Below, piece by piece: positions 60,862-64,000 of a stretch of DNA of 64,000 nt (the stretch's first letter is position 1; each line of letters begins with the position of its first letter). Under the pieces are notes generated by a model. The model was not told the origin of the DNA and searched no databases. It worked only from the letters and a program-made list of their open reading frames with translations. The DNA lies in assembly GCA_937885175.1 (NCBI GenBank), contig CAKZZO010000063.1, positions 5,584 through 69,583 on the forward strand, read 5' to 3'. The position numbers and the translations under genes were made by a program. This stretch comes from an uncultured Treponema sp. (GTDB lineage: Bacteria; Spirochaetota; Spirochaetia; Treponematales; Treponemataceae).

Positions 60862-62689
60862 CGAAGCCCCCTCAGGCATCGTCCTGCTTGCAAAACAGTC
60901 GGGGGCTACCAGTTTTTCTTCCCTTTCTTCTATAAAAAAAGCACTTGCTACCAGCAAAGTGGGACATACTGGTACGCTTGATTCCTTTGCGGACGGACTG
61001 CTTGTCGTTCTTGTGGGAAAATTGACGCGGCTGGTGCCCCACATTACGGGCTTTGATAAGACTTATCTTGCTTTGATTCAGTTTGGCACGGAAACAGATA
61101 CCCTTGATCCCACAGGTCGGGTAGTGCGGACTGCCGCAATTCCCAGCAGGGAGCAGGTGGAAGCCCTTTTACCCCGATTTAAGGGAGAAATTGACCAAGT
61201 GCCTCCTGTCTACAGTGCGATTCACGTTGGCGGCGGAAAGAGAGCCAGTGAACTTGCCAGGGAAGGCAAGACTGCACAGATTCCAGCGCGCAAGATTACG
61301 ATTTACGATATTACCCTTCTGGACTTTCAGGAAAAATATGCACTGGTGGAAGTGTCGTGCTCAAAAGGCACCTACATCCGCGCGTTGGCTCGTGACATTG
61401 CCGCCGCCTGTGATTCCTGTGCTCATCTTGCTGCCTTGCGCCGCACACAGGTAGGTCCTTTTGCACTCAAAGACGCGGCAGGTGCAGATGATTTGGGAGA
61501 CTTTACCATCTCCGCCCTTACCGTGCCGTCTACGGGAAGCGATGCCCAGGCGTCTGTCATTCCCGCACTTGATGAGGAAATCTCTTCTGCTGAAAATTCT
61601 CCCCGTGCAGCCGCTGTCTTTTTTCCAAAAATCCGTGAGTCTCTCCGTGACATGGATGCTGGCCTAGCGGAATTCTGCGGCTTTGTGCCGACAGGGCTTT
61701 CGCATGTGGGGGCAAATGCCTATGCCAATGGACGGCCGCTTAAAAAATCATATTTCTATTATCCGGCGGGCAAAATAATCCCTTCCGCTGCCCAACTGGC
61801 GGTCTTCTATCCAGAGGGCACCTTTGCAGGTCTTGTTGAGAAAAATGGCAGCCGCTTGCAATATGGCTTTGTGATTCCGAGAAAAAAAGACTTCACGGCC
61901 TATTCCTGGGAGCAGATTGCAGACGGCAGGCTCAATGCAAAATGGAAGGAGCAGGGGACCGCGCTTACTATTGGCAGTTTTGACGGTCCTCATTTTGGAC
62001 ACGAAGCCTTGTTTCAGACAGCCCTGGCTCAGGAAAACCTCATTCCCGGTGTGATTGTCTTTGCCCGTTCCCTCAGCGGACTTAAAAATCCCGATGAATA
62101 TGCAGGCGATGTGGCGACACTTTCCCAAAAACTTGCCTTTTTTGAGCAGAAAGGCTTTGCCTTTGCCGTGGTGGTTGATTTTTCCAAAGATTTTGCCGCT
62201 ATACGGGGGGAGGATTTTCTTTCCAAACTGATTGCCTCCTGCAACATGAAGTTTTTGGTGGAAGGCAAGGACTTTCACTGTGGTTACAAAGGGGCAACCG
62301 ATGTACCGCAGATTTTGGAATTCAGCCGTCAGCATTTTTTTGCCTTTCTGGCTGTCGCTCCCATTTTATATGAAGAAAAAAGAATCAGTTCCTCCCGCAT
62401 TAGAAAGGCCCTGCACGATGGAAAATTTTCTGCGGCAGAAGACATGCTGCATCATGTTTTTTCCCTTGATTGTGCCGGCTGGAACTGGACGGTAGACGGT
62501 GATTCACTCCTGGCAAGAAAGTCGGGCATTCAGGTCTGGCCAAAAGATGGGGAATATACCGTTTTTGCCGAAACGAGCGGCGGCAGGCTGAAGACTCAGT
62601 GCATTATCCGTGACGGAACGATAGCTCTTGCGCATAAGGATGAAATTTTGGGTAATACCATTTTTTTACTTTCTTTTACTTGCACGTGA
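60845..62689 (+). CDS. TruB-RibF fusion: tRNA pseudouridine-55 synthase plus FAD-synthetase-like domain
   Basis: This is a 614-residue two-domain protein. Residues about 1-300 are TruB, which makes pseudouridine 55 in tRNA: SKVGHTGTLDSFADGLL with catalytic Asp46, PPVYSAIHVGGGKRASELAREG near 120 and CSKGTYIRALARDIA near 170; a PUA-like region follows. Residues about 373-540 are the nucleotidyltransferase domain of RibF (FMN adenylyltransferase): TIGSFDGPHFGHEAL, FLVEGKDFHCGYKG and KRISSSRIRKAL. The final 75 residues look like a shortened, altered riboflavin-kinase barrel (PKDGEYTVFAETSGG) without the GfPTAN motif, so kinase activity is doubtful. It closes the translation operon. Confidence 0.9.
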   Translation: MQTQNNEAPSGIVLLAKQSGATSFSSLSSIKKALATSKVGHTGTLDSFADGLLVVLVGKLTRLVPHITGFDKTYLALIQFGTETDTLDPTGRVVRTAAIPSREQVEALLPRFKGEIDQVPPVYSAIHVGGGKRASELAREGKTAQIPARKITIYDITLLDFQEKYALVEVSCSKGTYIRALARDIAAACDSCAHLAALRRTQVGPFALKDAAGADDLGDFTISALTVPSTGSDAQASVIPALDEEISSAENSPRAAAVFFPKIRESLRDMDAGLAEFCGFVPTGLSHVGANAYANGRPLKKSYFYYPAGKIIPSAAQLAVFYPEGTFAGLVEKNGSRLQYGFVIPRKKDFTAYSWEQIADGRLNAKWKEQGTALTIGSFDGPHFGHEALFQTALAQENLIPGVIVFARSLSGLKNPDEYAGDVATLSQKLAFFEQKGFAFAVVVDFSKDFAAIRGEDFLSKLIASCNMKFLVEGKDFHCGYKGATDVPQILEFSRQHFFAFLAVAPILYEEKRISSSRIRKALHDGKFSAAEDMLHHVFSLDCAGWNWTVDGDSLLARKSGIQVWPKDGEYTVFAETSGGRLKTQCIIRDGTIALAHKDEILGNTIFLLSFTCT

Positions 62690-62909
62690 CGTTGAATTTT
62701 TGTTAGAACATCGTTTCCAGTATGCCCAGTACAAGGTTGCTGTGGTTTCCCCCTGTTTTGTATTCCACTCCGGGCGGACTTTTGCGTACGGCAGAACGGT
62801 TTGTTCCCGGTATCAGCAATGAAAATCATTAAGGCCCCAGGCTTATCGTGCTAAGATAGATAAGCCCATCAGGGCACAATATCCTAATTTATTCAACAGG
62901 GGGACCTTA
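62690..62909 (+). ncRNA. Candidate bridge-RNA region upstream of the IS110 transposase
   Basis: No gene is seen in these 220 bases. In the IS110 group the non-coding end upstream of the transposase encodes a structured bridge RNA; the length here fits. A nested hairpin at 62834-62875 is the clearest structure. The true RNA ends and loops cannot be fixed from one sequence, and the element's left end is unknown. Confidence 0.3.
62834..62875. other. Nested hairpin before the IS110 transposase
   Basis: GGCTTATC (62840-62847) pairs perfectly with GATAAGCC (62859-62866) around an 11-base loop. GCCC (62834-62837) and GGGC (62872-62875) pair outside it. Confidence 0.6.
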
Positions 62910-64000
62910 ATGAGATTCTATAAGAACCAACATCAATTTTACATTGGTATCGACCTTCATGCAAGAACAATGTACATCTGCGTCATCAACAACATTGGAG
63001 AAACTGTATTCCACAAAAACATGGAGTGTTCCAGAGATAATCTGGAGCTTGTGACCAATACTTTTGGAAAAGACATTGTAGTCGGCGTTGAATGCATCTT
63101 CACCTGGTACTGGGTAGCGGACTTCTGTGCGGAGCGAGGGATTGACTTCGCGCTGGGACATGCCTATTACATGAAGTCAATTCACGGCGGAAAAACAAAA
63201 AGTGATAAAATCGATTCAGAGAAAATTGCAAACCTGCTTCGCGGAGGTATGTTCCCGATCGCATATGCTTATCCAAAAGCAAAGCGTGCAGTACGCGACC
63301 TGCTCAGAAGACGGCTCTTCTTTGTCAGACAGCGTGCAGAGCTTTCCGTTCATCTTCAAAATACAAATCATCAGTACAATATAAATGACCCTCTGACTTC
63401 ATCCCGAATGAGAAGCGAAGTTTACAGAAATACAATTCCTCTTAAGTTCAGCGATCCTGCGACTTTGAAAATGGTGAATGCAGATCTTGCCATGTTCCAG
63501 GCTTACCACGACATAATCACAAAACTTGAGTTTCAGATTGAGGACAGCATGGAAGTGCAGGATCCTGTTTCGTACAGCATTATCAATTCAGTTCCGGGCC
63601 TCGGCTTTATACTCTCCCTTACAATTCTTTACGAGATTGATGACATCCATCGTTTTTCAGATGTCGGGAAGTTTATCTCTTACTGTCGTCTTGTAAAGTG
63701 TTCCCATGAATCCGCCGGTAAGAAGGAAAAGGGCGGTCATAATAAAATCGGAAACGTACATCTGAAATGGGCGTTTTCAGAAGGTGCAGTTCTCTTTCTA
63801 CGCAATAATGAGCGCGGACAGAGATGGCATGACAAGCTTGTGCAGCGGTATGGAAAAGCAAAAGCCATGAGCATCATTGCGCAGAAACTCGGGCGTACTG
63901 TTTATTACATGCTCAAGCGAAGAGAGGCTTTTAATCCCGATAAGTTTTACGGGGATAAGAAAATTGAAAATAAGGACAGTGGCGGCGAGCATCTCGCATA
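62910..64000 (+). CDS. IS110-family transposase, 3' end outside window
   Basis: This is a recombinase of the DEDD/serine type used by IS110 elements. The N-terminal RuvC-like domain shows FYIGIDLHARTMYICV with Asp15, VVGVECIFTWYW with Glu61, and KTKSDKIDSEKIANLLR with Asp99 and Asp102. The C-terminal transposase domain has INSVPGLGFILSLTILYEI and CSHESAGKKEKGGHNKIGN with the likely catalytic serine. The start ATG 62910 has AGGGGG upstream. The frame is open at the right edge (363 codons seen, near full length). Confidence 0.92.
   Translation, partial: MRFYKNQHQFYIGIDLHARTMYICVINNIGETVFHKNMECSRDNLELVTNTFGKDIVVGVECIFTWYWVADFCAERGIDFALGHAYYMKSIHGGKTKSDKIDSEKIANLLRGGMFPIAYAYPKAKRAVRDLLRRRLFFVRQRAELSVHLQNTNHQYNINDPLTSSRMRSEVYRNTIPLKFSDPATLKMVNADLAMFQAYHDIITKLEFQIEDSMEVQDPVSYSIINSVPGLGFILSLTILYEIDDIHRFSDVGKFISYCRLVKCSHESAGKKEKGGHNKIGNVHLKWAFSEGAVLFLRNNERGQRWHDKLVQRYGKAKAMSIIAQKLGRTVYYMLKRREAFNPDKFYGDKKIENKDSGGEHLA

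Larger units (their letters stand above)
62830..64000 (+). mobile_element. IS110-family insertion sequence, left part
   Basis: The transposase gene and a structured upstream region mark an IS110-family element that continues past the window. The left boundary is approximate and could be as far left as 62690. Elements of this family usually lack terminal inverted repeats and leave no target duplication, so no boundary signal can be read. Confidence 0.65.

Noticed and set aside
62596..62829. Short frames on both strands between truB-ribF and the transposase
   Set aside because: No recognisable motif; the region is better explained as the non-coding end of the IS element.

Overview
The window reads as a chromosomal segment of a spirochaete, most likely a gut- or rumen-type Treponema. 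Evidence for this: a periplasmic-flagellum gene set (an FlbB-like collar protein, FliK, FlgD, FlgE) in which FlgE keeps Lys165 and Cys178, the lysinoalanine cross-link pair known from spirochaete hooks; a 941-residue GreA with a huge N-terminal extension; a fused cytidylate kinase-ribosomal protein S1; a eukaryote-like hexokinase; and many lipoproteins and TPR proteins. The species assignment is inference; no rRNA is present.

Layout. 1-7.9 kb is an acquired defence island: a type I restriction HsdR (cut by the left edge), McrB, McrC, a zinc-ribbon protein, an ADP-ribosylglycohydrolase and a half-size EamA transporter. It ends in a repeat-rich stretch, a terminator, and a scrap of serine recombinase that runs into a 5'-truncated S41-protease-like gene whose intact paralogue follows. 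12-18 kb holds hslVU, then a cobalamin group: a CobD-CobQ fusion, cobO and cbiC, followed by a small LRR gene. 18.5-22.3 kb (minus strand) is greA with a TPR gene. 22.5-26.5 kb is rpe plus three envelope or TPR genes of unknown role. 26.7-32.9 kb is a housekeeping run: recA, folK, scpA, scpB, an RsuA/RluB-type pseudouridine synthase and cmk-rpsA. 32.9-35.7 kb has a degenerate sigma-54-type activator, a membrane TPR protein and a lipoprotein.

35.84-37.74 kb is a 1.9-kb integrated remnant bounded by a 17-bp direct repeat of the tRNA-Arg(UCU) 3' end. It carries a topB fragment, hicAB and an XRE regulator. 37.9-46 kb has a GH18-like lipoprotein, a small lipoprotein, a PcrA/UvrD helicase, hexokinase and a large gluzincin-barrel protein. 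46-50.2 kb is the flagellar group. 50.3-55.6 kb has a lipoprotein, an MBL hydrolase, a transglutaminase-like protein and an RluA-type synthase. 55.6-62.7 kb is the translation operon rimP-nusA-infB-rbfA-truB/ribF, with a strong promoter and a leader hairpin that looks like an attenuator. The window ends inside an IS110-family element.

The strongest cross-cutting signal is a promoter architecture: at least seven genes have a TATACT-like -10 box exactly six bases before the ATG. This predicts leaderless mRNAs. Other points worth following are the tRNA-Arg attachment site with its poorly paired acceptor stem, the sigma-54-type activator without a GAFTGA loop, the TruB-RibF and CobD-CobQ fusions, the nusA leader attenuator, and the possible bridge-RNA region upstream of the IS110 transposase.
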